Shown: piece by piece, positions 32,333 through 41,600 of the stretch
Position numbering within the stretch: the stretch's first letter is position 1
How the letters are laid out: every line of letters starts with the position of its first letter
NCBI RefSeq assembly: GCF_003002055.1
Contig: NZ_PVZF01000009.1
Span: 124,001-188,000, forward strand
Origin: Kineococcus rhizosphaerae
GTDB taxonomy: Bacteria > Actinomycetota > Actinomycetes > Actinomycetales > Kineococcaceae
DNA length: 64,000 bases
Direction: 5' to 3'
Translations under genes and position numbers: made by a program
The notes under the pieces: model-generated
Told to the model about the DNA's origin: nothing
Databases searched by the model: none
What the model saw: the letters and a program-made list of their open reading frames with translations, nothing else

Positions 32333-33295
32333 ATGAACGTCGACGTCTCGATCGTCATCGTCACCTACAACGCGCCCGAGTGGATCGCGCAGTGCCTGGA
32401 CTCCCTGACCGGTGCGGGACGCCCGAGCGCGTCCTTCGAGGTCATCGCCTTCGACAACGCCTCCGGCGAGCAGACCCGGGAGCTGCTGCGCGCGCGGGCG
32501 GCGACGACGCCCGAGCTGCGCGTGCACTTCCACCCCGACAACCTCGGCTTCGCCGCGGGCGTGAACCGCGCGGCGCAGATGGCCGAGGGGCGCCACGTCC
32601 TGCTGGTCAACCCCGACGCCGTCGTCCTGCCCGACGCCGTGGACCGGCTGCTGGCGTTCCTGGACGAGGACCCCACGCGCGGCGTCGTCGGCGGTCGCGT
32701 CCTGTACCCGGACGGGACGGTGTCCCTGACCAGCTGCTTCGCGCAGCCCACGCTGTGGAGCTGGTTCTGCTACGCGACGGGCCTGTCGACCGCGTTCAAG
32801 CGCAGCCCCGTCTTCGACCCCGAGTCCCTGGGCCGCTGGGACCGCGACAGCGTCCGCGACGTCGACATCATCAGCGGCGCGTTCCTCCTGACGACGACGC
32901 CGACCTGGCGCCGCCTCGGCGGGTTCGACGAGAAGTTCTTCATGTACGGCGAGGACGCCGACCTCAACCGCCGCGCCGTCGACGCCGGCTTCCACCCCGC
33001 GGTCACGCCCGACGCGGTCGTCGTCCACGCCGGCGGGAAGTCGTCCTCCACGAAGACGGCCAAGCAGCGGCTCCTGCTGCGCGGCAAGGCCGAGTACGCC
33101 CGCAAGCACTGGTCCGCCCCCCGGGCGCGGCTGGGGATCGGGCTGCTGGCCACCGGCGTCGCCCTGCGGTCGGTCGGGGAGACCGTGCTGGGCCGCGGGC
33201 GGACCTGGCGGCCGCTGTGGGACGAGCGCGCCGACTGGGGGCAGGGGTGGCCGGCCCGCCTGGACCTGCGGGGCGAGCGGACGCCCGCGTCCTGA
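32333..33295 (+). CDS. glycosyltransferase family 2 protein, rhamnosyltransferase-like
   Basis: A 320-residue GT2 enzyme. VSIVIVTYNAPEWIAQCLDSL, VIAFDNASGEQTRELL, NLGFAAGVNRAAQMA, LLVNPDAVVLP and GAFLLTTTPTWRRLGGFDEKFFMYGEDADLNRRA are the full set of motifs of the WbbL-like rhamnosyl/galactosyl transferases of actinobacteria. The ATG follows GGAGGACC. It is not next to other EPS genes but would use dTDP-rhamnose or a similar donor; the acceptor is not deducible. Confidence 0.9.
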   Translation: MNVDVSIVIVTYNAPEWIAQCLDSLTGAGRPSASFEVIAFDNASGEQTRELLRARAATTPELRVHFHPDNLGFAAGVNRAAQMAEGRHVLLVNPDAVVLPDAVDRLLAFLDEDPTRGVVGGRVLYPDGTVSLTSCFAQPTLWSWFCYATGLSTAFKRSPVFDPESLGRWDRDSVRDVDIISGAFLLTTTPTWRRLGGFDEKFFMYGEDADLNRRAVDAGFHPAVTPDAVVVHAGGKSSSTKTAKQRLLLRGKAEYARKHWSAPRARLGIGLLATGVALRSVGETVLGRGRTWRPLWDERADWGQGWPARLDLRGERTPAS

Positions 33296-33330
33296 GGACG
33301 ATCCCGACGGGCCCCGGGGCCCGCTCGCGC

Positions 33331-33336
33331 TACGGT
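33331..33336 (+). promoter_or_regulatory. -10 box of a leaderless promoter for the antiporter gene
   Basis: TACGGT lies 5 bases before the ATG at 33342, with no ribosome binding site. Confidence 0.45.
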
Positions 33337-33341
33337 GCCCC

Positions 33342-34832
33342 ATGACCCTGGAGGACTTCAGCCGCGTCCTGCTGCTCGCCTCCGGCGTGCTGCTGCTGGC
33401 CGTGCTGGCGGTCCGCCTCTCGACCCGCACCGGTCTGCCCTCGCTGCTGCTCTACCTCGCCCTCGGGCTGGTCCTGGGCGAGGACGGCCTGGGCATCCCG
33501 TTCACCGACGCCGAGATCGCCCAGGTCCTCGGGTACGGGGCCCTCGTCCTGATCCTCGCCGAGGGCGGCCTGACGACGCGGTGGGACGCGATCCGCGGGG
33601 TCCTCGCGCCCGCGGGGGCGCTGGCGACGGTGGGCACGGCCGTCTCGATCGGGGTCGTGGGGGCCGGCGCGCACCTGCTGCTGCACACGTCCTGGCCCGT
33701 GTCCTTCCTGGTCGGGGCCGTGGTGTCCTCCACGGACGCGGCGGCGGTGTTCTCGGTGCTGCGCTCGGTCCCGCTGCCGCGCAGGCTCTCGGGGATCCTG
33801 GAGGCCGAGTCGGGGCTGAACGACGCCCCGGTGGTCATCGCGGTGCTGGCGCTGACGGAGGTCGCGGCCGGGCACTCCGACCACGCGTGGTGGTTCTTCC
33901 TGGGCGAGGCCGTGTTCGAGCTCGCCCTGGGCACGGCCGTCGGGGTGGGGGTCGGCGCGGCGGGCGCCTTCCTGCTGCGGCGCACCGCGTTGCCGAGCGC
34001 GGGCCTGTACCCGGTGGCGGTGCTGGCACTGGCCGTCGGCGCGTTCGCGGTCGCCGACGTCCTGCACGCGTCGGGGTTCCTCGCGACCTACCTGTGCGGT
34101 CTGGTCCTGGGCAACGCGCGGCTGCCGCACCGGCAGGCGACGCGGGGTTTCGCCGAGGCGTTCGGGTGGCTGGCCCAGATCGGGCTGTTCGTCATGCTCG
34201 GGCTGCTGGCCGACCCCTCGCGCCTGCCGGCCGCCCTGCTGGGCGCGCTGCTGGTGGGCGTGGTGCTGACGCTGTTCGCCCGCCCGGTCTCGGTGCTGGC
34301 CGCCCTGGCGTGGTTCCGGCTGCCGCGGCCCGAGCTGCTCTTCCTGTCGTGGGCGGGGTTGCGCGGGGCGGTGCCCGTCGTGCTGGCCACCGTGCCCGTC
34401 GTGGCCGGCATCAGCGGCTCGGAGCAGCTCTTCGACCTCGTCGTGGTCCTCGTCGTGGTCTTCACCCTCGTCCAGGCCCCGACGCTGGCGCCGCTGGCCC
34501 GTCGCCTCGGGCTGATCTCGGCCGCACCCACGCAGGAGCTGGACGTGGAGGTCTCGCCGCTGGGGACGTTGTCGGCCGACGTCGTGCAGGTGCGGGTGGG
34601 GCCCACGTCCCGGCTGCACGGCGTGGAGGTCTTCGAGCTGCGGCTGCCCAAGGGCGCCAACGTCAGCCTGGTGGCGCGCGAGGGCACGACGTTCGTCCCG
34701 CAGCCGCGCACGGTGCTGCGCCGCGGCGACGACCTGCTCGTCGTGACCTCCACCGCGGAACGGCGCCGCGTGGAGGAACGGCTGCAGGCGATCAGCCGGG
34801 ACGGCAAGCTCGCCGGGTGGCGCGACACCTGA
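33342..34832 (+). CDS. potassium/proton antiporter, CvrA/NhaP2 family
   Basis: A 496-residue CPA1-type cation/proton antiporter with about 12-13 membrane helices in the first 390 residues. AEGGLTTRWDAIRG, SSTDAAAVFSVLRS and ESGLNDAPVVIAVLAL match the conserved ion-site helices of NhaP2. The last 90 residues form a soluble RCK-C (TrkA-C) domain (SPLGTLSADVVQVRVG, LRRGDDLLVVTS). It would expel K+ or Na+ under alkaline or hyperosmotic stress. The start is probably leaderless. Confidence 0.92.
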   Translation: MTLEDFSRVLLLASGVLLLAVLAVRLSTRTGLPSLLLYLALGLVLGEDGLGIPFTDAEIAQVLGYGALVLILAEGGLTTRWDAIRGVLAPAGALATVGTAVSIGVVGAGAHLLLHTSWPVSFLVGAVVSSTDAAAVFSVLRSVPLPRRLSGILEAESGLNDAPVVIAVLALTEVAAGHSDHAWWFFLGEAVFELALGTAVGVGVGAAGAFLLRRTALPSAGLYPVAVLALAVGAFAVADVLHASGFLATYLCGLVLGNARLPHRQATRGFAEAFGWLAQIGLFVMLGLLADPSRLPAALLGALLVGVVLTLFARPVSVLAALAWFRLPRPELLFLSWAGLRGAVPVVLATVPVVAGISGSEQLFDLVVVLVVVFTLVQAPTLAPLARRLGLISAAPTQELDVEVSPLGTLSADVVQVRVGPTSRLHGVEVFELRLPKGANVSLVAREGTTFVPQPRTVLRRGDDLLVVTSTAERRRVEERLQAISRDGKLAGWRDT

Positions 34833-34902
34833 GGTCCCGCGACCGCCGCCCGGGCGCAGGAGCGGCGGGTGCGCTGGGCCCACGGGGGTGGCGCGCGCCG
34901 AG

Positions 34903-34908
34903 TACCAT
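34903..34908 (+). promoter_or_regulatory. -10 box for the zinc-ribbon gene
   Basis: TACCAT fits TANNNT and its last base is the first base of the CIRCE-like operator. A repressor bound to that operator would block the promoter. Confidence 0.4.
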
Positions 34909-34934
34909 TGGCACTCGAACACCCCGAGTGCCAG
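34908..34934 (+). promoter_or_regulatory. CIRCE-like HrcA operator
   Basis: TTGGCACTC and GAGTGCCAG are arranged as an inverted repeat separated by exactly nine bases. This matches the CIRCE element (TTAGCACTC-N9-GAGTGCTAA), and in its GGCACTC form the version used in GC-rich actinobacteria. It overlaps a TACCAT -10 box and ends 28 bases before the zinc-ribbon gene. The usual CIRCE-controlled genes are groESL and dnaJ/hrcA, so the target here is unusual. Confidence 0.8.
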
Positions 34935-34962
34935 TCGGGGTCCAGGAGATTGCGGAGAACAG

Positions 34963-35289
34963 GTGCCCACCTACGCCTACGCCTGCCAGTCCTGCGGACA
35001 CTCCTTCGAGGTCCGTCAGTCCTTCAGCGACGACGCCCTGACGGTCTGCCCGGAGTGCTCCGGTCAGCTGCGCAAGCTCTTCAACAACGTCGGCATCGTC
35101 TTCAAGGGCTCCGGGTTCTACCGCAACGACTCGCGCGGGTCGTCCAGCTCCTCGGAGAGCTCCTCGGGCTCGACGCCCGCCGCGAAGAAGGAGTCCGCCC
35201 CGGCGGCCTCGTCCGGCTCCTCGTCGAGCTCCTCCAGCTCCTCGTCGAGCTCCTCCGCCGGCTCGAGCGGGTCCACCTCCGCCGCCTGA
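34963..35289 (+). CDS. FmdB-family zinc ribbon protein with serine-rich tail
   Basis: A 108-residue protein. The first 50 residues are an FmdB-type zinc ribbon with two CxxC pairs (CQSCGHSF and CPECSG) and VGIVFKGSGFYRND. The remaining half is almost only Ser, Gly and Ala, including a run of Ser, and looks unfolded. The GTG has GGAG upstream in GCGGAGAACAG. Function of this family is unknown (a regulatory role was proposed for FmdB). The CIRCE-like operator just upstream suggests induction by heat or protein-folding stress. Confidence 0.88.
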   Translation: MPTYAYACQSCGHSFEVRQSFSDDALTVCPECSGQLRKLFNNVGIVFKGSGFYRNDSRGSSSSSESSSGSTPAAKKESAPAASSGSSSSSSSSSSSSSAGSSGSTSAA

Positions 35290-35387
35290 GCCGCCCGCCC
35301 GTGACGTCCCGGTGTCCACAGGCCGCCGGGACGGCGTGTCGTCCACAGCCGGGTCGGGCGCGGGCCCCGGCGGCCGCCGGTCGCGCC

Positions 35388-35393
35388 TAGCGT
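35388..35393 (+). promoter_or_regulatory. -10 box of a leaderless promoter for the SAF-domain gene
   Basis: TAGCGT lies 6 bases before the GTG at 35400, without a ribosome binding site. Confidence 0.45.
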
Positions 35394-35399
35394 CCGGGC

Positions 35400-36071
35400 G
35401 TGCCCGAGATCGCGACCGCTCCGCCCGCCCCGCTGGGTCCCCTCGACCGCCGTCGCCGGCGGCTGGGCCGCCGCTGGGCCTCGGCGGGGCTGGTGGCCGC
35501 CGCCGGCGGGGTGGCGGTCTCCGCGCTGGCGCCGTCCGCCCCCGAACTCGACGCGGTGCTGGTCGCCGCGCGCGACCTGCCGACGGGAGCGGTGCTCACC
35601 GCGGCGGACGTCGAACGCGCCGACCGTCCCGCCGACTCGCTGCCGGACGGCCTGCTCACGCCCGGCGCGGTCGTCGGCGCCGTGCTGGCCTCCCCCGTGC
35701 GCCGCGGGGAGGTCCTCACCGACACCCGGACCACCGCGGGTCCGCTGCTGACGGGGCAACCGGCGGGGACGGTCGCCACGACCGTGGACGTCGGCGACCC
35801 GGCCCTGCTCCCCTCGCTCGCCGCGGGGACCCGCGTGGACGTGCTGGCGCGCACCGAGGACCCCCTCACGGGTGCGGCGACGGGGGCGGACCGGATCGCC
35901 GTGGACGTCGTGGTCCTGCGCGTCCCGGCGCCGGCGGACGCCTCGGGCCCGCTCGGGGTGCCCGGCTCCCCGTCGTCGCCGGGGGCGTCCGTGCTGGTGG
36001 CGGTCGACGCGGCCACGGCCGCGCGGCTGGCCGCCGCGGCGGGGCACACCGTGCTGACGGTGCGCTCGTGA
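35400..36071 (+). CDS. SAF-domain membrane protein, CpaB-like
   Basis: A 223-residue protein with a basic start, one hydrophobic segment (ASAGLVAAAGGVAVSAL) and a SAF domain from about residue 45 (VLVAARDLPTGAVLTAADVERADRPAD). It continues with a RcpC/CpaB-type region (VDVLARTED). CpaB is part of Flp pilus assembly, but no other pilus genes are seen here, so the role is open. The GTG is 6 bases behind a TANNNT hexamer. Confidence 0.75.
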   Translation: MPEIATAPPAPLGPLDRRRRRLGRRWASAGLVAAAGGVAVSALAPSAPELDAVLVAARDLPTGAVLTAADVERADRPADSLPDGLLTPGAVVGAVLASPVRRGEVLTDTRTTAGPLLTGQPAGTVATTVDVGDPALLPSLAAGTRVDVLARTEDPLTGAATGADRIAVDVVVLRVPAPADASGPLGVPGSPSSPGASVLVAVDAATAARLAAAAGHTVLTVRS

Positions 36072-36073
36072 GG

Positions 36074-38167
36074 TCAGTCGCTGCCGGTGCGGGACGAGGG
36101 CACGGCCGCGGCCGGCCGGCCCTGGGCGCGCAGGAGGCCGAGCACGGCGCCGGCGGTCATGGGGTCACCGACGTGCTCGCCCTGCGCGCTGTGGCAGCCG
36201 AGGGCGGCCAGGACGCGCTGGGTGCCCGCGTCGGCCACCCCCTCGGCGACCACCCGCAGCCCGAGCTCGCGGGCCATCTGGATGGTCGAGCGGACGATGA
36301 CGGCCCGGGCCCGGTCCCGGGTCATCCCGGTCACGAAGCTGCGGTCGATCTTCAGCTCGTCGACCTCGAGGTCGGTGAGGTAGGTCAGCGAGCAGTGGCC
36401 GGTGCCGTAGTCGTCGACGGCCACGGCGCACCCGAGGGCCCGCAGGCGGCGCACGACGAGGCGGGCGCGCGCGGGGTCGGAGACGATGCCCGTCTCGGTG
36501 ATCTCGAGGACGACGGCGGAGGCGTCCACGCGGTGCCGGCGCAGTCCGTCGGCGACGAGCGTGGGCAGGTCGTGGTCGGTGAGCAGCCGGGCCGACAGGT
36601 TCACCGACACGGTGAGCCGGTGCCCCTCGGCGCGCCAGCGCCCGACGTCGGCCAGGGCCTGGTCGAGCACGACGGCCGTGACCCCCTCGACCAGGCCGGA
36701 CTGCTCGGCGAGCGGGATGAACCGGTCGGGCGCGACGGCCCCGAGGTCGGGGTGCCACCAGCGCACCAGCGCCTCCGCGCCCACGACGACCCCCGTGCGC
36801 GGGTCGACCTGCGGCTGGTAGCGCACGAAGAGCTCACCCCGGTCGAGGGCGCGGCCGAGGTCGCCGAGCAGCCGCAGCCGCTCGACGGAGTTCCCGTCGC
36901 GGGGCCCGGCGTAGGTGCACGCCCGGCCCCGGACCCGCTTGGCCTGGTAGAGGGCGACGTCGGCGCTGCGCAGCAGCGACGGCGCGCTCGTCCCGTGCTC
37001 GGGCGCCAGGGCCACCCCCACGCTGGCCGGCAGCAGCACCTGCAGGTCCCCCACCCGCAGCGGCCGGGACATCTCCTCGACCACGGCCAGCGCGAGCCCC
37101 TCGGCCTCGAGCCCGTCGGCGACGAGGAGGCCGAACTCGTCCCCGCCGAGCCGGGCGACGACGGCCCCGGCCGGGGCCTGCGCGACGAGCCGTTCGCCGA
37201 CCTCCCGCAGGAGGGCGTCGCCGACGGGGTGCCCCAGGGTGTCGTTGACGTCCTTGAAGTGGTCGAGGTCGACGACCAGCAGCCCCGGCCCGGTCCCGGC
37301 GCGGGCGGCCCCCCGCAGAGCGCGGGAGGTGGCCCCCAGCAGGGCGTCGCGGTTGGGCAGCCCGGTGAGGTCGTCGACCACCGCGCTGCGCTCGTGCCGG
37401 CGGGCGGCGGCGGCACCGACGAGGACGGCGCCCAGCGGGACGCAGACCAGCAGCAGCAGCCAGGGGCCACCCTCGGCGCTGACGGCCACGACCGGGGCGG
37501 AGGCGACGACGGCCAGGACCAGCAGGAGACCCGAGGACGGTCCGGGACGCACCAGGGACCGGGGGGCGCGCTCGAGGAGGCGCCAGCCGGCGAGGACGGC
37601 CCAGCACTGCACGAGCGAGCCCGCGACCGCGGCGGCCAGGACGGCGGGCCACCGGCCGGCGTCCGGCAGCGCCGGCCCGGTCGTCGTGCCCGCCCCGAGG
37701 AGCCCGGTGAGGACCAGGGCGCAGGTCAGGACCCCGGCGACCGAGGTGCCGGCTCCCACGACGACGGCCAGCGGCCCGGCTCCGCGGCGCACGTCGCGCA
37801 CGACCGCCGGGACCAGGCGCACCAGGAGGGCCAGGCAGAGGGGGCCGAGCGCCACCAGGGCGACCAGGAAGCCCCAGGACAGCGGCAGCGCCTCCCCGCG
37901 CCCCCCGGTGCGGGCCGTGACGGGCCGGGACTCGGCGGCGAGGACGACGAGGGCCAGCACGAGCGCGGAGGAGGAGACCGGCCACGGCGAGGGGGCGGCG
38001 AGCGCCGCCGCGCCCGCCGCGACGAGCAGCGCGACCGCCACCGCGCCGGCGACGGCGGCGGGCAGGTCGGTGAGCGCCGGGACGCGGGGCCGACCGTCGG
38101 GGCGGGCCTGACCGGCGGGGCGGGAGCGTCGCCGTGGGGCCGCGGGCGCGGTCGCCGAGCGCTGCAT
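36074..38167 (-). CDS. membrane-bound GGDEF-EAL protein (c-di-GMP cyclase/phosphodiesterase)
   Basis: A 697-residue protein with about eight N-terminal membrane helices, a GGDEF domain and an EAL domain. The GGDEF motif is intact (RLGGDEFGLL) and so is the EAL motif (GAEALVRWWHP); later catalytic segments EITETGI, VDDYGTGHCSLTYL and LKIDRSFV are present, so both activities are possible. It may set c-di-GMP levels that control EPS production. I start it at the ATG at 38167 with GGAAGGGG upstream. The stop is 3 bases beyond that of the convergent SAF gene. Confidence 0.92.
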   Translation of the reverse strand: MQRSATAPAAPRRRSRPAGQARPDGRPRVPALTDLPAAVAGAVAVALLVAAGAAALAAPSPWPVSSSALVLALVVLAAESRPVTARTGGRGEALPLSWGFLVALVALGPLCLALLVRLVPAVVRDVRRGAGPLAVVVGAGTSVAGVLTCALVLTGLLGAGTTTGPALPDAGRWPAVLAAAVAGSLVQCWAVLAGWRLLERAPRSLVRPGPSSGLLLVLAVVASAPVVAVSAEGGPWLLLLVCVPLGAVLVGAAAARRHERSAVVDDLTGLPNRDALLGATSRALRGAARAGTGPGLLVVDLDHFKDVNDTLGHPVGDALLREVGERLVAQAPAGAVVARLGGDEFGLLVADGLEAEGLALAVVEEMSRPLRVGDLQVLLPASVGVALAPEHGTSAPSLLRSADVALYQAKRVRGRACTYAGPRDGNSVERLRLLGDLGRALDRGELFVRYQPQVDPRTGVVVGAEALVRWWHPDLGAVAPDRFIPLAEQSGLVEGVTAVVLDQALADVGRWRAEGHRLTVSVNLSARLLTDHDLPTLVADGLRRHRVDASAVVLEITETGIVSDPARARLVVRRLRALGCAVAVDDYGTGHCSLTYLTDLEVDELKIDRSFVTGMTRDRARAVIVRSTIQMARELGLRVVAEGVADAGTQRVLAALGCHSAQGEHVGDPMTAGAVLGLLRAQGRPAAAVPSSRTGSD

Positions 38168-38424
38168 CCCCACCCCTTCCGTCACCGAGCCCGAGGGCCT
38201 GCCGGGACCTGCCGCAGGCCCCCCACCGGGGGACACCGGTCGAGGTTCCGCGCCCATCATGGGGTGGGTGACGCGCACGGCAGAAGGCTTGCCGCGGGTG
38301 GAGTTCGAACTTTCGACCCAGAGTGATTCTGGTTGAACCTTCAGTCAGCATCTTGTGTCCGACGGCAACACTTTCGTCACCCTCAGTGGGTCGTCGCCCT
38401 GCGGAGGCCCCGCCGCGCCCGGGG

Positions 38425-38628
38425 TCAGTCCCAGTGCGGAGGGCGCTGGGACAGGTACCAGTCGTCGTCGAAGCCCGACCCGGACCGCTCGCCCCAGCCC
38501 TCGTCCCGGTCGTCGGCGGACCGCTCGTCCTCCAGGGACACCTCGCGCTCCTCCTCGGGCTCGGGAGCCGGCTCGGGAACGGGCCCCGCGGCGGGTCCCG
38601 CGGCGGGTCCTGTCTCGCGGGCGTTCAC
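38425..38628 (-). CDS. small acidic protein coupled to the helicase-like gene
   Basis: A 67-residue, very acidic and Pro-rich protein ending in WYLSQRPPHWD, a C-terminal motif I recognise from small actinobacterial proteins encoded beside large helicase-like genes. The GTG overlaps the stop of the upstream 1244-residue gene by four bases (GTGA), so the pair is translationally coupled. No domain is recognisable. The longer frame upstream is a shadow. Confidence 0.7.
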   Translation of the reverse strand: MNARETGPAAGPAAGPVPEPAPEPEEEREVSLEDERSADDRDEGWGERSGSGFDDDWYLSQRPPHWD

Positions 38629-41600
38629 GACGCGTCCGCCTCGGCCGGCACGGGCGTGCGGTCCTCGTCCCGCACGTCCACCGCCCCGTCGGCGGGCTCC
38701 GCGGGTCCGGCCCGGTCGAGGTCGACGACCCACGGCAGCTCGTGACCGGCGTCGGCCAGCGTGTCCCGCCACAGCGCGGCGAGACGGCCCGCCTCGGCGT
38801 CCGCGTCGGCGAACACGTCGGCCGTCAGGACCCGCACGTAGCGCCAGCCGCGGCGCTCGAGCTCGGTGGGGCCGTCGACCTCACGGTCCACGACGTCACC
38901 CGCGGCCCAGGCCGCGTCGTCGAGCTCGACGGCCAGGGCCGGCCCGACGCCGGCGCGGGCCCGCTCGTCGCGCACGACGAGCGCCAGGCGGTGCGACGCG
39001 CCGACCTCGCACTCCACGGGCAGGCCCACGCGGCGGCAGGCCGCGGCGAGCGCCCGCACGACCGCGTCGGCCCCCGGGCGGTCCGGCGCCGACCCGCCCG
39101 GCTCCTCGGCCAGCAGCTCGTCGCGCTCCCAGGCGACGGCCGTGCGGGCGAGCAGGTCCCGGCCGTCGGCGAGGTCGTCCTCGCCGGTGCGCCCGGCGCT
39201 CCAGCCGGAGTCGTCGAGCACGAGCGTCGTGCGCAACCGGCTGCGCGTCAACGCCATCCACGCCTCGGCCCGCCCCGTGGGGACGCCGTCGCCGCCCTCG
39301 CCCGCAGCGCCCAGGGCCGGGCCGTTCAGCACGGCGTCGGTGACGACGAGGACGTGGTCGCGGCGTTCACCGGTCCAGCGCACGGGGGTGCCGACGAGCA
39401 GGGGCTCACGGCCGACGGCCAGCGGGAGCTCCTCCTCCAGCGCCTGCCGCCGGACGGTGTCGGCGAGCAGCTCGGCGCCGGCCGCGTCGGGCACGACGAT
39501 CCCCAGCGACTCCTCCGGGTGGGCGCGCAGCGCGGCCAGGGCCGTGTCCAGCACCAGGTCCACCAGGGCGTCCGGACCCCGCCGGGCTCCCGGCGGCCGG
39601 TCGGACGTGCGGGCGGTGGCGCGTCCGTCGCGGCCCGGGCCGGGCAGCGACGTCTCGGCCACGGGCACCGGGACGGCCGACAGCAGGGTGTCGTCCAGGA
39701 GGGCGTGCTGACGGTCCAGCCGCAGCGTGGGCAGCACGGCCCCGACGTCGGCGAACAGGCTCTGGGCCACCGGCCGGGACGGCGACTGCTCGTCCCGGGC
39801 GGTCGCCACGTCGGCGGGGCCGGGCAGGTCGGGGTCACCGACGACGAGGACGCGCACGCCGCGCGAGAGCGCCGGCAGCGCCGAGGACGTCGTCGTGGCC
39901 TGCGCCCCGAGGACGACGAGCAGGTCGGCGTCCTCGACCCGCTCGGCCAGGGCGGCCACCCCGGCGGTGGACAGCGCCGTGACGGGCAGCAGGTCCGCGT
40001 CGGAGGTCCTGGCCCGGGCGTCGAGGTCGGCCCGCACCGCCGCGGCCCGCACCCGGCGCCGGGCCGCCACGGCGAGCTGCAGCTCGTGGCGCGCCGAGCG
40101 CAGCGCGGCCGCCTCCCCCGTCCCGACCAGCGGGTCGACCATGGAGACGGCGTCCAGGACGCCCGACCACCAGGCCGCTTCGACCTCCGAGGGCAGGTGC
40201 AGGCTGCCGGGGCCCGTCCAGCGCGCCCGCAGGTCCTCCAGCAGGCCGTCCCAGCCGGCCGCCTCGAGCTCCTCGAGCAGCACGGTGCGCCGCGGCAGGG
40301 GCTCCAGCGCCGCCGCGTCGGCCGCGAGCGCCCGCAGCAGCGTGGTGAGCTCGGGCAGCTGGACCTCCAGCAGCGACGCCGCCCCGAGCCCGGTCCAGGT
40401 GCGTTCGGGCAGGACCAGGGCGAGCTCGGTCAGCTCGTGCCGGACGGCGTCCACGGCCGCGGCGAGGGCGTCGAGGTCGTCGGGGACGCGGGGGGCGTTG
40501 TCCCGCACCGACACGCGCTGCCAGCGCAGCCGCTGGGAGCGGGCGGCCTGCAGCCAGTCGTGCAGGGTCGGCAGGTCCTCGGCGCTGACCTCCGGGCGCA
40601 GCAGGGCCCGGGCCTCGCGCCGCAGCCGCCAGCGGCGCACCCAGCCCTGGCGCACCTCGTGCTCGCGCCGCCACTGCGCGGTGGCCGTGGCCGCGGCCAC
40701 GTCCCCCAGCGACTGCGCGAAGACCTCCGGGCCGAAGCGGTCGACGGTGGCGCGCACGCCGGCGAGCAGGTCCGTGCGGTCGACGGCCTCGGCCACCGAG
40801 GCCGCTCCCCGCAGCCCCGCCGCGTCGCAGACGGTCGCCAGCAGGGCCCGCAGGGCGGGCAGCCGCTGGCCCAGGAGGTCCTCGACCCGGCCCAGGGCCC
40901 GGGCCGCCGCCTCGGGCGTGCGCAGGGCCGCGCCCGCCCACGGCGTGGTGCCGGGCCCGACGGTGAAGGCCCCGAGCTCGACGGCCTCGACGACCGCGTC
41001 CTGCCAGTGGGCGAGGTCCTCGCGCGAGCAGGCCGTGAGGGCCTGCCCGCGCAGCCGGCGGCTGGTCGTGGGGGGCTGGGGCCGTTCGGCCAGCGTCAGC
41101 AGCGCCTCCACGGCCTCGGCGGCGCTGACGGCCCACGGTTCGCGCAACCGGTGCAGCGCGCGGGCGTGCTCGTCGAGCACGGTGGCCGGGCCGCCGACGT
41201 CGGGGTCGGCGCCCGGGGTCCGGTCGGTCAAGCAGCGGGCCTCGAGCTCGCGGCGCGCCGCCGCCCGCTGCAGGCCGGCGTCGTCGGCCGAGTCGTCCAG
41301 GTCGGCGACCAGGTGCAGCAGCAGGCGCCCGAACCCGTTGTCGCGCAAGCGCTCGTCGACGGCGCGGCGGTCGGCGGCGGAGTCGGCGACCAGCAGGACC
41401 CGGCGACCGGCGGCGACCTCGGAGGCGACGACGGCCGCGGCCACCTGGGTCGCTCCGGTGCCCGTGGGGGCGTGCAGCCGCAGGTCGTGCCCGGCCAGGA
41501 CGGCCTCGACGGCCTGCCGCTGCGCCGGGTCCAGGCAGAACCCCTCGGCGGCGGGCGGCACCCGCTCGTCCCCGGCCAGCGGGGGCGGCGCGGCCACGGC

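Noticed and set aside
38168-38424. Possible tRNA or small gene in the gap before the GGDEF-EAL gene
   Set aside because: A GTTCGAA-like string is present but no cloverleaf can be drawn, and no frame has a ribosome binding site; I see nothing definite here.
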